Shown here in pieces: positions 30,702 to 41,075 of a stretch of DNA of 64,000 bases. The notes beneath the pieces are model-generated. The model made no database searches. It was not told the DNA's origin and saw only the letters and a program-made list of their open reading frames with translations. A program made the position numbers and the translations under genes. Within the stretch, counting starts at the first letter, position 1; each line of letters begins with the position of its first letter. Origin of the DNA: Vibrio aphrogenes (GTDB lineage: Bacteria > Pseudomonadota > Gammaproteobacteria > Enterobacterales > Vibrionaceae); contig NZ_AP018689.1 in the NCBI RefSeq assembly GCF_002157735.2, positions 186,001 to 250,000 of the forward strand, given 5' to 3'.

Positions 30702-31934
30702 ATGAGTATATTAAGCGTTGATAAATCAAGTGTTAACAAGGTTGTCGTGGCGTATTCGGGAGGCTTAGACACCTCGGTTATCATTCCGTGGTTAAAAGAA
30801 AACTACGAATGTGAAGTGGTGGCGTTTGTGGCCGATGTTGGTCAAGGTGAAGAAGAGTTAGTCGGCATTAAAGAAAAAGCCATCGCCTCTGGTGCCTCTG
30901 AGTGTTATATCGCAGACCTAAAAGAAGAAATGGTCGCTGACTATATTTACCCAACCCTAAAAACAGGCGCTTTGTATGAAGGTAAATATCTATTAGGCAC
31001 CTCAATGGCTCGTCCTATTATTGCTAAAGCGCAAGTTGAAGTAGCACGTAAAGTTGGGGCTGATGCTTTGTGTCACGGCTGTACCGGTAAAGGGAATGAC
31101 CAAGTCCGTTTTGAAGGTGCGTTTGCTGCGCTTGCCCCAGATTTGCATGTGATTGCACCGTGGCGTGAATGGGATTTAGTAAGCCGTGAAGAATGTTTAG
31201 ATTACCTAGCGGAGCGTAATATTCCGTGTACCGCTTCTTTGACTAAAATCTACTCGCGTGATGCGAACGCATGGCACATTTCAACCGAAGGTGGCGTGCT
31301 AGAAAATACTTGGAATGCGCCGAATGAAGATTGTTGGGTATGGACGGTCGATCCGGAGCAAGCGCCCAATGAAGCGGAATACGTAACATTAAAAGTAGAA
31401 AAAGGCGCGGTTGTTGCCGTTGATGGCCAAGCGCTTTCTCCGTATCAAACGCTGGTAGCCTTAAATGAGAAGGGAGCCAAACACGGAGTTGGTCGTATAG
31501 ATATCGTGGAAAACCGTTTGGTTGGCATGAAGTCTCGTGGTTGTTATGAAACTCCGGGAGGCACCATCATGATGGAAGCGTTGCGCGCAGTTGAACAACT
31601 GGTATTGGATAAAGCCTCTTTTGAGTTCCGTGAAGAATTAGGGGTGAAAGCATCGCACCTTGTTTATGATGGCCGTTGGTTCACTCCTTTATGTAAATCA
31701 CTACTTGCTGCGACCGAAACCTTGGCGCAAGATGTGAATGGTGAAGTGGTGGTTAAGCTTTATAAAGGTCAAGCTACGGTGACGCAAAAACGTTCTGATA
31801 ACAGCTTATATTCAGAAGAGTTTGCGACCTTCGGTGCCGATGAAGTTTACGACCAAAGCCATGCGGGTGGATTTATTCGTTTGTACTCACTAGCAAGCCG
31901 TATTCGTGCGTTGAACGAAGCGAAGAAGAAATAA
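30702..31934 (+). CDS. argG: Argininosuccinate synthase
   Basis: Joins citrulline and aspartate with ATP. ATG at 30702 has GGGAGAAG upstream, and the upstream in-frame GTG (30660) is not needed. The ATP loop AYSGGLDTS lies at residues 15-23. Also visible are [12 protein letters not shown] near 90-101, [13 protein letters not shown] near 121-133 and [11 protein letters not shown]. 410 aa is the type I bacterial length. It lies 107 bases after argB and is followed by a CTAG-rich intergenic element before argHA. Confidence 0.97.
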   Translation: MSILSVDKSSVNKVVVAYSGGLDTSVIIPWLKENYECEVVAFVADVGQGEEELVGIKEKAIASGASECYIADLKEEMVADYIYPTLKTGALYEGKYLLGTSMARPIIAKAQVEVARKVGADALCHGCTGKGNDQVRFEGAFAALAPDLHVIAPWREWDLVSREECLDYLAERNIPCTASLTKIYSRDANAWHISTEGGVLENTWNAPNEDCWVWTVDPEQAPNEAEYVTLKVEKGAVVAVDGQALSPYQTLVALNEKGAKHGVGRIDIVENRLVGMKSRGCYETPGGTIMMEALRAVEQLVLDKASFEFREELGVKASHLVYDGRWFTPLCKSLLAATETLAQDVNGEVVVKLYKGQATVTQKRSDNSLYSEEFATFGADEVYDQSHAGGFIRLYSLASRIRALNEAKKK

Positions 31935-31941
31935 AAAAGAA

Positions 31942-34001
<2,060 letters not shown>

Positions 34002-34106
34002 GCAAAAGAAATAATGCAATGAAGGGTTGAGTCGTTGGAACTTTATTTTTAGTTAAGCGTCTTAACAGTACACTGCTTTTTCTTAATTTGAATCTCCTTA
34101 AGATGG

Positions 34107-34256
34107 TTAAGAACGCCCCGTTTCGGTTTCGATGCGGGGTTTTTTGTTGCCATCATTTTCACTCCAATAATAGTGAGTGTCATGCTCCCCACTAAAATAA
34201 AGAGCTGCGTAAAAGCCTTCCTGTATTAAGCGCATATTATGGATAAATGTTTTCAT
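34107..34256 (-). CDS. Small hypothetical protein, 49 aa
   Basis: A short frame on the minus strand opening MKTFIHNMRLIQEGFYAALY and ending in TAA at 34107. It has a good ribosome site (AGAGG six bases before ATG) and a balanced, protein-like composition rich in aromatic residues, but I do not recognise a family. Its last dozen codons overlap the argHA terminator hairpin on the other strand. A minus-strand terminator lies 25 bases before its start, so it needs readthrough or its own promoter. It could be a chance frame. Confidence 0.42.
   Translation of the reverse strand: MKTFIHNMRLIQEGFYAALYFSGEHDTHYYWSENDGNKKPRIETETGRS
34111..34146 (+). terminator. Intrinsic terminator after argHA
   Basis: CCCCG (34116-34120) pairs with CGGGG (34135-34139), with a 14-nt loop and six T residues after it. 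The core stem is short (5 bp). Confidence 0.7.
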
Positions 34257-34280
34257 TGTGACCTCTTTGGGAGTGATGAG

Positions 34281-34309
34281 AAAAAAAAAGAGGCCAAAAG
34301 GGTGGCCTC
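34281..34309 (-). terminator. Intrinsic terminator on the minus strand upstream of the small ORF
   Basis: GAGGCC (34290-34295) pairs with GGCCTC (34304-34309). On the minus strand it is followed by nine T residues. No recognised gene lies between it and oxyR, so it implies a short transcript. Confidence 0.8.
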
Positions 34310-34395
34310 AAAGCAGTCGAGTGCGCGACTTTGTTGCATCAACAATAAGGTTAGGTGAGTAACCATTAAGCTGATTGAAGAGTTTTGATCCTAAT
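34281..34395 (-). ncRNA. Candidate OxyS-like small RNA divergent from oxyR
   Basis: The minus strand from about 34395 to 34281 would give an RNA of about 115 nt. It starts below an OxyR site and ends in an intrinsic terminator: GAGGCC / GGCCTC with an 8-nt loop, then nine T residues. Other stems are CCATTA / TAATGG near the 5' end and AGTCG / CGACT in the middle. E. coli OxyS (109 nt) has the same position, length and three-stem layout. A possible -10 is CATATT (34402-34407). There is no sequence match to OxyS that I can assert, so this is an inference from layout. Confidence 0.5.
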
Positions 34396-34430
34396 GGCTT
34401 TAATATGGACAAAAAGCTTTGATAGCTCCA

Positions 34431-34467
34431 ATCATTTAGTGCTATTGTTTTGATAGTTTTTAACTAT
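34431..34467. promoter_or_regulatory. OxyR binding site between oxyR and the candidate sRNA
   Basis: The right half ATAGTTTTTAACTAT (34453-34467) fits the OxyR half-site ATAG-n-T-nnn-A-n-CTAT at every fixed position. The left half (34431-34445) ends in CTAT and lies exactly 7 bp away, the spacing of the full four-element site. It overlaps the oxyR promoter region, suggesting autoregulation and activation of the divergent transcript. Confidence 0.8.
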
Positions 34468-34478
34468 GGAGTGATAGC

Positions 34479-35369
34479 GTGAATATCCGTGACTTTGAAT
34501 ACTTGGTTGCTTTAGCCGAGCATAAACATTTTCGCAAAGCCGCAGAAGCTTGTTTTGTCAGTCAGCCTACTTTAAGTGGCCAGATTCGTAAGCTGGAAGA
34601 TGAACTCGGAACCTCGTTATTAGAACGCAGTAGCCGACGGGTATTATTTACCGATTCAGGGTTACAACTGGTCGCTCAAGCTAAGCGTGTTTTAGGCGAA
34701 GTGAAAACCTTCACTGAAATGGCAAGCTTGCAAGGTAAAGAAATGAGTGGCCCATTGCATATTGGTTTTATTCCAACCATTGGTCCGTATATCTTACCGT
34801 TAATAGTACAGCCGCTTAAAAAAGCATTTCCTGATTTAGAATTGTTTTTACACGAAGCTCAGACCAATCAATTGGTTCGTCAACTGGAAGAAGGACGAAT
34901 TGATTGCATTATTTTAGCCTCTGTTGCGGAAACCGAACCTTTTATTGAGTTGGATATGTTTGATGAGCCCCTCATGATGGCGGTGCCAGAGAATCATCCG
35001 TGGGCAGAAAAAACCGAATTGGATATGCATGAGCTGAAAGGACATACGGTCTTGTCTTTAGGAGATGGTCACTGTTTACGCGATCAAGCCTTGGGCTTTT
35101 GCTTTGCCGCAGGAGCTAGCGATGATGACCGCTTTAAAGCCACCAGTTTAGAAACTCTGCGTAATATGGTTGCCGCAGGGGGCGGAGTGACGTTACTGCC
35201 TAAATTATCTGTGCCGAAAGAGAAAGTAAAAGATGGCGTGAGTTATTTGAAGGCGGTCAATCCAACACCAAGTCGTAAAGTAGTGTTGGCTTATCGACCG
35301 GGCTCACCATTACGTAAACGTTTTGAACAGCTTGCTGACTTTGTGACTCAAACCGTTGCGATGGAATAA
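34479..35369 (+). CDS. oxyR: Hydrogen peroxide-inducible regulator OxyR
   Basis: LysR-family regulator that senses H2O2 by disulfide formation. The start is GTG with GGAG seven bases upstream, giving MNIRDFEYLVALAEHKHF, as in E. coli. The helix-turn-helix lies at about 18-37 (AAEACFVSQPTLSGQIRKLE). The two redox cysteines are C199 and C208 (DGHCLRDQALGFC), identical to E. coli numbering. 296 aa (E. coli 305); the difference is at the C-terminus. A terminator follows. Confidence 0.97.
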   Translation: MNIRDFEYLVALAEHKHFRKAAEACFVSQPTLSGQIRKLEDELGTSLLERSSRRVLFTDSGLQLVAQAKRVLGEVKTFTEMASLQGKEMSGPLHIGFIPTIGPYILPLIVQPLKKAFPDLELFLHEAQTNQLVRQLEEGRIDCIILASVAETEPFIELDMFDEPLMMAVPENHPWAEKTELDMHELKGHTVLSLGDGHCLRDQALGFCFAAGASDDDRFKATSLETLRNMVAAGGGVTLLPKLSVPKEKVKDGVSYLKAVNPTPSRKVVLAYRPGSPLRKRFEQLADFVTQTVAME

Positions 35370-35415
35370 TGATAATTAGAGACAAATTCAGTTGTTAGTG
35401 AGTGAAAACAGAGAG

Positions 35416-35443
35416 AAAAAAGAGGCCAGTGGCCTCTTTTTTA
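35416..35443. terminator. Bidirectional terminator between oxyR and mrcA
   Basis: AAAAAAGAGGCC (35416-35427) and GGCCTCTTTTTT around a 3-nt loop. Convergent genes on both sides can use it. Confidence 0.9.
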
Positions 35444-35468
35444 TTGGTAGGATTGATACATAACAGAC

Positions 35469-38039
35469 TTAGAATAAGCTATCGCCATCTTCATCTTCTG
35501 TATATAAATCCGTGCCTTTATCATCAGAGATATATTCGGTTGGTTCTGTACCCGCTTTAAAGTATTCCCACATTGAGGAATCATCATTTTTACGAGTTAA
35601 CAGCCCTGAATCACGGTCGATACGGACACGAATAATACCCGCAGGTAGTTGAGTTTCTTGCTCTGGCACATTTTTTAGCGCCACTTTCATGAAGTCTACC
35701 CAAGCCGGTTGCGCGGTTGTTGCTCCAGATTCTCCACCGTTATATTGCTCTTTACGGGTAAAGTTTGCATTGGCGGCAGTGTAACCGAGTGGGCGGTTAG
35801 CTTGGTCAAATCCGACCCAAGTGGTGGCTACAATTCCGGGAGCATAACCATTAAACCAAGTATCGACAGAGTCATTGGTGGTACCGGTTTTACCGCCGAT
35901 GTCACGACGTTTTAAAACTTGTCCACGCCAGCCGGTGCCATTCCAACCTGTGCCCTTACTCCAGACGCCACCACCCCAAATATTGCTGTACATCATTTCA
36001 CGCACTAAGAACGCGGTTTGTTCGGAAATGACTTTTTCAGCATGTTTTGGCATTTCTTCTGTGCCTTTATCATCCACCACAATAGGCTGTTGCGAGCATT
36101 GGGTATCGCATACTGTGGTTGGGTTTGAGCGGTATAATAAGTTGCCATAAGGATCATTAACATGATCAATATAGTAAGGCTCGACGTAGTAACCACCGTT
36201 GGCGAACACCGAAATACCTTGTGCCATTTGCATTGGTGTTAAACTACCAGCCCCTAGAGCTATGGTTTCTGAGTGTGGCAGCTTTTCCGGGTCAAAACCA
36301 AAACGAGGTAGGTAATCGAGTACATTATCTAAGCCAACTCGTCTGAGGGTACGTACCGCCATAACGTTCTTCGATTGTGCTAGGCCGCGGCGCAGCATTG
36401 TCGGTCCAAGGTACACTGGTGGCGAGTTTTTCGGACGCCATGCTGTGCCTTGCCCCTGATCCCATTGGTTGATCGGCGCATCGTTAATTAAGGTCGCTAG
36501 AGTTAAACCTTTATCAATTGCGGCAGAATAAATAAATGGCTTGATACTTGAACCTACTTGACGCTCTGCCATTGTGGCGCGGTCAAACTTACTGTGGACA
36601 AAGTTAAAACCACCCACCAGAGAGAGCACCGCACCATCTTCAGGGTTGAGTGCGACAAAGGCGGTGTTCACAATCGGCACTTGGCTGAGTTGCCAAGACA
36701 CTTTATCTAAAGGATCGATACCTTGTTCATCTTCGTCCACATCTTGTTTCATTAAGGTATTTTCGGTTTCTTCTACAGCTGGTTTTTCCTGTAAAACTCC
36801 CATAGGACGAACCCAGATTTGCTGACCAACTTCAAGCATATCTGACGCTTTACTTGGTGCAGGACCTTGACGTTTGTCATTGTAATATTTACGAGCCCAT
36901 TTCAAGCCATCCCATTCGATGGTTTGTTCACCACGGTTTTTGATATACACCGTCGCGGAGCGTTGCGCAATGCTGGTCACCAAGGCAGGATGAATTAACC
37001 CAAAAGTCGGTTTGTTTTTGAGGTATTTATCCATTTGTTCTTGGGTAAATGCTTTGTCCGTTGGTTTCCAAGCGATGGCTTCAGGGCCACGATAACCGTG
37101 ACGCTCATCGTAATTTAATAGGTTACCAATGGCGGCTTCGTTGGCGGCTTCTTGTAAGTCAGATTTAACGGATGTGTAGATTTGTATACCGGAGCTGTAA
37201 GCCTCTTCACCGTAGCGTTTAACTGCCCAACCACGTGCTAACTCAGCAACATAGGGAGCATTCACTTCAATATGAGCGCCGTGGTATTTACCATCAATCG
37301 GTTCGGCATCGGCAGCATCAAATTCTTGTTGCGTGATGTATTTCTCTTCGAGCATACGCAGTAGTACCACATGGCGACGAGTTTTAGCGCGATCAATTGA
37401 GTAAATCGGGTTCATGGTAGAAGGGGCTTTCGGTAAACCTGCGATAATCGCCATTTCACCTAAAGTTAAATCTTTCGGCTCTTTACCAAAATAAGTTAAC
37501 GAGGCTGCACCCACACCATAAGAGCGATAACCCAAATAAATCTTATTTAGATAGAGCTCTAAAATTTCTTGTTTATTCAACACTTGTTCAATGTGCAGTG
37601 CGATAAAAATTTCTTTAATTTTACGCATAATCTTCTTGTCATTGGATAAGAAGAAGTTACGAGCTAGTTGCTGAGTAATGGTACTTGCACCTTGTTTTGC
37701 TGAACCTGATATCGCAACTACCACGGCAGCACGTACGATACCAATGGGATCGATACCGTAGTGTTGATAGTAACGACTGTCTTCGGTCGCAATAAACGCT
37801 TCCTGCATTTTTAGCGGAATATCATCAAGTTTAAGAGGGATACGTCGTTTTTCACCAAATTGGGCGATTAACTTTCCATCTTGACTGAAAACTTGCATTG
37901 GCGTTTGCAGTTGTACGTTCTTTAAGGTTGCAACGTCTGGGAGCTGTGGTTTTAGGTAGTAATAGAACCCAAAAATTGTAGTCACTCCAAGAATCATGCA
38001 AACAAATGAAAATATGAGCAATGGCTTTATGAACTTCAC
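35469..38039 (-). CDS. mrcA: Penicillin-binding protein 1A
   Basis: Bifunctional peptidoglycan synthase of the inner membrane: glycosyltransferase plus transpeptidase. A GTG at 38039 follows AGGGA and gives VKFIKPLLIFSF, which aligns with E. coli MKFVKYFLILAV; the longer frame adds 14 residues. One membrane anchor lies at about 7-30. The glycosyltransferase 51 domain includes TEDSRYYQHYGIDPIGI and QGASTITQQLARN. The transpeptidase has SSIKPF (SxxK) and KTGTTND (KTG). 856 aa (E. coli 850). It is divergent from pilM, the usual Vibrio arrangement. Confidence 0.97.
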   Translation of the reverse strand: MKFIKPLLIFSFVCMILGVTTIFGFYYYLKPQLPDVATLKNVQLQTPMQVFSQDGKLIAQFGEKRRIPLKLDDIPLKMQEAFIATEDSRYYQHYGIDPIGIVRAAVVVAISGSAKQGASTITQQLARNFFLSNDKKIMRKIKEIFIALHIEQVLNKQEILELYLNKIYLGYRSYGVGAASLTYFGKEPKDLTLGEMAIIAGLPKAPSTMNPIYSIDRAKTRRHVVLLRMLEEKYITQQEFDAADAEPIDGKYHGAHIEVNAPYVAELARGWAVKRYGEEAYSSGIQIYTSVKSDLQEAANEAAIGNLLNYDERHGYRGPEAIAWKPTDKAFTQEQMDKYLKNKPTFGLIHPALVTSIAQRSATVYIKNRGEQTIEWDGLKWARKYYNDKRQGPAPSKASDMLEVGQQIWVRPMGVLQEKPAVEETENTLMKQDVDEDEQGIDPLDKVSWQLSQVPIVNTAFVALNPEDGAVLSLVGGFNFVHSKFDRATMAERQVGSSIKPFIYSAAIDKGLTLATLINDAPINQWDQGQGTAWRPKNSPPVYLGPTMLRRGLAQSKNVMAVRTLRRVGLDNVLDYLPRFGFDPEKLPHSETIALGAGSLTPMQMAQGISVFANGGYYVEPYYIDHVNDPYGNLLYRSNPTTVCDTQCSQQPIVVDDKGTEEMPKHAEKVISEQTAFLVREMMYSNIWGGGVWSKGTGWNGTGWRGQVLKRRDIGGKTGTTNDSVDTWFNGYAPGIVATTWVGFDQANRPLGYTAANANFTRKEQYNGGESGATTAQPAWVDFMKVALKNVPEQETQLPAGIIRVRIDRDSGLLTRKNDDSSMWEYFKAGTEPTEYISDDKGTDLYTEDEDGDSLF

Positions 38040-38302
38040 CGGATATTCCCTGATTGAGTAAGGATGTGTCGATATAAACACCTGTACAGTAGGTGCTCAT
38101 ATTAGCATATCGTTAAAAAAATGCGTTCTTAACTTTATATTTCATTGGTTCAAAAAAGAGGTCATTCACAACGGAGTGACATCCATAAGTGTATCCATGT
38201 ATTTCGTTAATTTCTTAAGCAAATTCATTGATCATCGATATGTGTGTGTTTGTTAATCCAACCATTATGGAGGTGATCAGCCTCTGACTGGAGCCGAGTG
38301 TT

Positions 38303-39325
38303 ATGGGTAAATCTTTTGTTACGGGTATTGATATCGGTCATCACAGTATAAAAGCTGTGGTTGTTAAGCCCGTTGGAGTGCAGTTTGAACTGGTGACTTA
38401 TGCCGAAGTACCAGTAAGCGGCGCTATTTTTTCAGATAACCATACGGTGAATCATCAAGAAATTGTCAAAAATCTAAAACAGCTCAAAAAACAGCTTCCG
38501 ATGAGAGCCAAAAAAGTGGTGTTGGCGGTGCCCGATAGTGCCGTGATCAGTAAATTGTTGCATATCGATAGTGAACTTGAGGAGCGCGAAAAAGAATTTG
38601 CGCTTTATCAGTTGTTTGCTCAACAGTCGCCATTTCCCATCGAAGAGTTGAGCTTAGATTATGTCAAGCTTGAACCGGAGCGGGCAACGGTCTCTAGCAC
38701 GAGCACTTATCAAGTCTATGCTACCCGCAAAGAGGTAATTGAAAGTCGCGTTGAGGTCATCAAAAAATCGGGCTTTACTCCATGGGTGATGGATTTACAA
38801 GCGCACGGATTATTACGAGTGTGGCAAATGGCTTGCCAAGAACAAGCCGAAAAAGCCAATGGCTTATTGGTTGATATCGGTCAAAGCCAAACCTCTATCT
38901 GTATTTTGCCGGCAGGGCGTCCCGCTTATTACAAAGATTTTCCCCTTGGCACGCAGCAGCTGCCTTCCTCGTTAACTACATCACAAGCGGTTTCCGAGCC
39001 GAGTTTTACTTTGTCATTGGAACCACCTGAGTCCTTTATTGCTGAATTAGCGGAGCGCTTAACTCGGCAATTGAGTTTGTATGCTTCGGTAAACCAGCAA
39101 CATCAGATTGACGGGGTGTGGCTGACCGGTGGAGGAGCGACCTTGCTTGGGCTTGAAGAATCACTCTCTACTAAATTGAATTTGCCAGTGGCGCGCTTTA
39201 ACCCTTTTGCTCGCTTACAAGGCAAGTTGACCATTCCTGAGCGTATGGAACCTGGTACTTTTGGGGTTGCTGTGGGCTTAGCACTCAAAGGGTTGCAGTG
39301 GCAAGGAGGAAAACATGTTGCATGA
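38303..39325 (+). CDS. pilM: Type IV pilus inner-membrane assembly protein PilM
   Basis: Actin-like cytoplasmic ATP-binding protein that binds the PilN tail and anchors the pilus alignment complex. 340 aa, with the fold signature GIDIGHHSIKAVVV near residue 8, DIGQSQTSICIL near 192 and LTGGGATLLG near 275. GGAG precedes the ATG. It overlaps pilN by 11 bases. It is the first gene of the pilMNOPQ operon, required for pilus extrusion and natural DNA uptake in Vibrio. Confidence 0.95.
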   Translation: MGKSFVTGIDIGHHSIKAVVVKPVGVQFELVTYAEVPVSGAIFSDNHTVNHQEIVKNLKQLKKQLPMRAKKVVLAVPDSAVISKLLHIDSELEEREKEFALYQLFAQQSPFPIEELSLDYVKLEPERATVSSTSTYQVYATRKEVIESRVEVIKKSGFTPWVMDLQAHGLLRVWQMACQEQAEKANGLLVDIGQSQTSICILPAGRPAYYKDFPLGTQQLPSSLTTSQAVSEPSFTLSLEPPESFIAELAERLTRQLSLYASVNQQHQIDGVWLTGGGATLLGLEESLSTKLNLPVARFNPFARLQGKLTIPERMEPGTFGVAVGLALKGLQWQGGKHVA

Positions 39326-39929
39326 CATTAACTTATTGCCCTGGCGAGAAGAAAAAAGGCAGCAATATAAACAACGATTTTACGTCATGGTGGTTGCCGG
39401 CATGGTGTTGGCGTTTTTACTGCAGTGGGCGGGCAGCGCTTATCTTGATTACCTAAAAAATGAGCAAAGGCAACGTAATCAACAATTACAAACCTATTTG
39501 TCTGAGCTGGATAAACAATTGCTCAATATGAAAGAAATTGAAGCCAAGCACAGGTCGATTTTAACTCGTTTACGCTTAGTGGAATCGCTACAAAATGAGC
39601 GTAATAAAACCACGGATTTTATGAATTTGATGCCAGCCTTGGTTCCGGAAGGCGTGTATATCGACAAAATTAAAATGAGTGGCCGAGAAGTGGAGATGGC
39701 TGGCATGAGTGACAGTACCGCACGCCTTGCCACGATGCTTGATAATTTTGAAAACTCGAAGTGGCTAACCGAGGTTGAAATGCATTCGATCATTTCAGGC
39801 AAAGTGTTATTTGGTAAAAAATTCCAAAGTTTTAAATTGTCGTTTCGCTTTGATGGGAGCGCCACCGCACCGCTCACTACTGAGCAAATCACTAGCGCTC
39901 AAGTGCTCACTCAGGGAGGAAGTCACTAA
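39315..39929 (+). CDS. pilN: Type IV pilus assembly protein PilN
   Basis: 204-residue bitopic inner-membrane protein. The N-terminal INLLPWREEKR motif (residues 5-15) binds PilM. One membrane helix covers about 25-45, then a coiled coil (QQLQTYLSELDKQLLNMKEIEAK) and a periplasmic ferredoxin-like domain follow. Start overlaps pilM, and the stop codon overlaps the pilO start by one base. Confidence 0.95.
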   Translation: MLHDINLLPWREEKRQQYKQRFYVMVVAGMVLAFLLQWAGSAYLDYLKNEQRQRNQQLQTYLSELDKQLLNMKEIEAKHRSILTRLRLVESLQNERNKTTDFMNLMPALVPEGVYIDKIKMSGREVEMAGMSDSTARLATMLDNFENSKWLTEVEMHSIISGKVLFGKKFQSFKLSFRFDGSATAPLTTEQITSAQVLTQGGSH

Positions 39930-40513
39930 TGGTCGATTTTCGTGAATTGGATCTTGATGACATGCCAGAATGGCCATTATTACCGCAATTATTAGCGATT
40001 GGTGGCCTCATTATTGTGCTGCAAATTGTGGGTACTTGGTTTTACCTGTCACCGCAACATGATGAGTTAAACCAAATTCGCCAACAAGAAGTGACACTCA
40101 AAAGCTCAATTCGTATCAAGGCGGCCAAAGTGGCTGCTTTACCTCAATTACAAGCTCAATTGGATGAGCTCAATACCCGTTATCAATATCTACTCAAGCA
40201 ACTGCCGGTGCAAAAGGAATTAGCCAGCATGTTGTCTTCGGTTAATGACATGGGGCTTAAGAATGATTTGACCTTTACGCGAGTGGATTGGGGAGAAAAG
40301 CAGGTACAAGAATTCTTGTATCGCTTACCGCTGAATATCGAATTAACAGGGGCTTACAACAATATTGGGCAGTTTTCAGAAGCGATTGCTAAGTTGCCTC
40401 GTATTATCAGTTTACACAACGTGGAATGGCAACGAGTCAGCCAAGAGAGCAGCACTTTGCATTTTCGGGTTCGAGCGTACACCTACCAGTTTAAGTCACA
40501 GGAGGTGCAGTAA
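39929..40513 (+). CDS. pilO: Type IV pilus assembly protein PilO
   Basis: 194-residue bitopic partner of PilN. One membrane helix lies near 18-40 (LLAIGGLIIVLQIVGTWFYL), then a coiled coil and a periplasmic domain (LELTGAYNNIGQFSEAIAKLPRIISLHNVEW, the PilO-type core). Overlapping start and stop codons with pilN and pilP suggest translational coupling. Confidence 0.95.
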   Translation: MVDFRELDLDDMPEWPLLPQLLAIGGLIIVLQIVGTWFYLSPQHDELNQIRQQEVTLKSSIRIKAAKVAALPQLQAQLDELNTRYQYLLKQLPVQKELASMLSSVNDMGLKNDLTFTRVDWGEKQVQEFLYRLPLNIELTGAYNNIGQFSEAIAKLPRIISLHNVEWQRVSQESSTLHFRVRAYTYQFKSQEVQ

Positions 40514-41034
40514 TGAAATATCACTTTGGGTGGCACTCTGCTGCTTGGGCCATGATTGTCATGCTAACAGGGTGTCAAACATCAGAAAATGACATTGATA
40601 GTTTTATCGCTCAAGTGGAAAACCAATCGCGTAAAGAAATTGCCCAGTTAGAGCCTGAAAAAACCTTTCAAGCCAGTCAGTTTAATGCTCACGAGCTTCG
40701 AGGGCCGTTTATGCTGCCTGCCATTGCGGTCGCCAATCAGCCCAAAATCAAGCAAGACTGTTGGCAACCTCGCTTGAGAACGAAAACCGGAGCCTTGGAG
40801 TTATACCCTTTAGAACAACTGTCTTTAAGAGGAGTAATGGCAAGCAAAGGGGATATTTCAGGTTTAGTACAAACCCCCAAAGGGACTTTAGTCAGTGTGA
40901 CGGCAGGGGAATACCTTGGCCTGAATAATGGGAAAGTAACCAAAGTGACTCCGCAATTTATTTTAATCAAAGAAACCCTCCCAGATGGGCTGGGATGTTG
41001 GCAACAGCGTAGTGTGAAGCTAGCGCTGAAATAA
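40513..41034 (+). CDS. pilP: Type IV pilus lipoprotein PilP
   Basis: 173-residue outer-periplasmic lipoprotein linking PilNO to the PilQ secretin. A lipobox LTGC ends the signal peptide, with the acylated Cys at residue 19. The C-terminal beta domain is recognised by LRGVMASKGDISGLVQTPKGTLVSVTAGEYLGLNNGKV. It starts one base into the pilO stop. Confidence 0.94.
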   Translation: MKYHFGWHSAAWAMIVMLTGCQTSENDIDSFIAQVENQSRKEIAQLEPEKTFQASQFNAHELRGPFMLPAIAVANQPKIKQDCWQPRLRTKTGALELYPLEQLSLRGVMASKGDISGLVQTPKGTLVSVTAGEYLGLNNGKVTKVTPQFILIKETLPDGLGCWQQRSVKLALK

Positions 41035-41075
41035 CCTCTACCACAAACATGAAGACAATAATTGAGTATTACATT

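Larger units (their letters stand above)
34002..34478. other. argH-oxyR intergenic region (sRNA candidate, small ORF, OxyR site)
   Basis: 477 bases that hold, from left: the argHA terminator, a 49-codon minus-strand ORF, a minus-strand terminator, an RNA candidate and the OxyR site before oxyR. In V. cholerae a peroxiredoxin gene is recalled next to oxyR; none is present here. Confidence 0.7.

Noticed and set aside
34281..34309. Alternative reading as the argHA terminator
   Set aside because: The T run is on the minus strand only, and argHA already has a terminator at 34111-34146.
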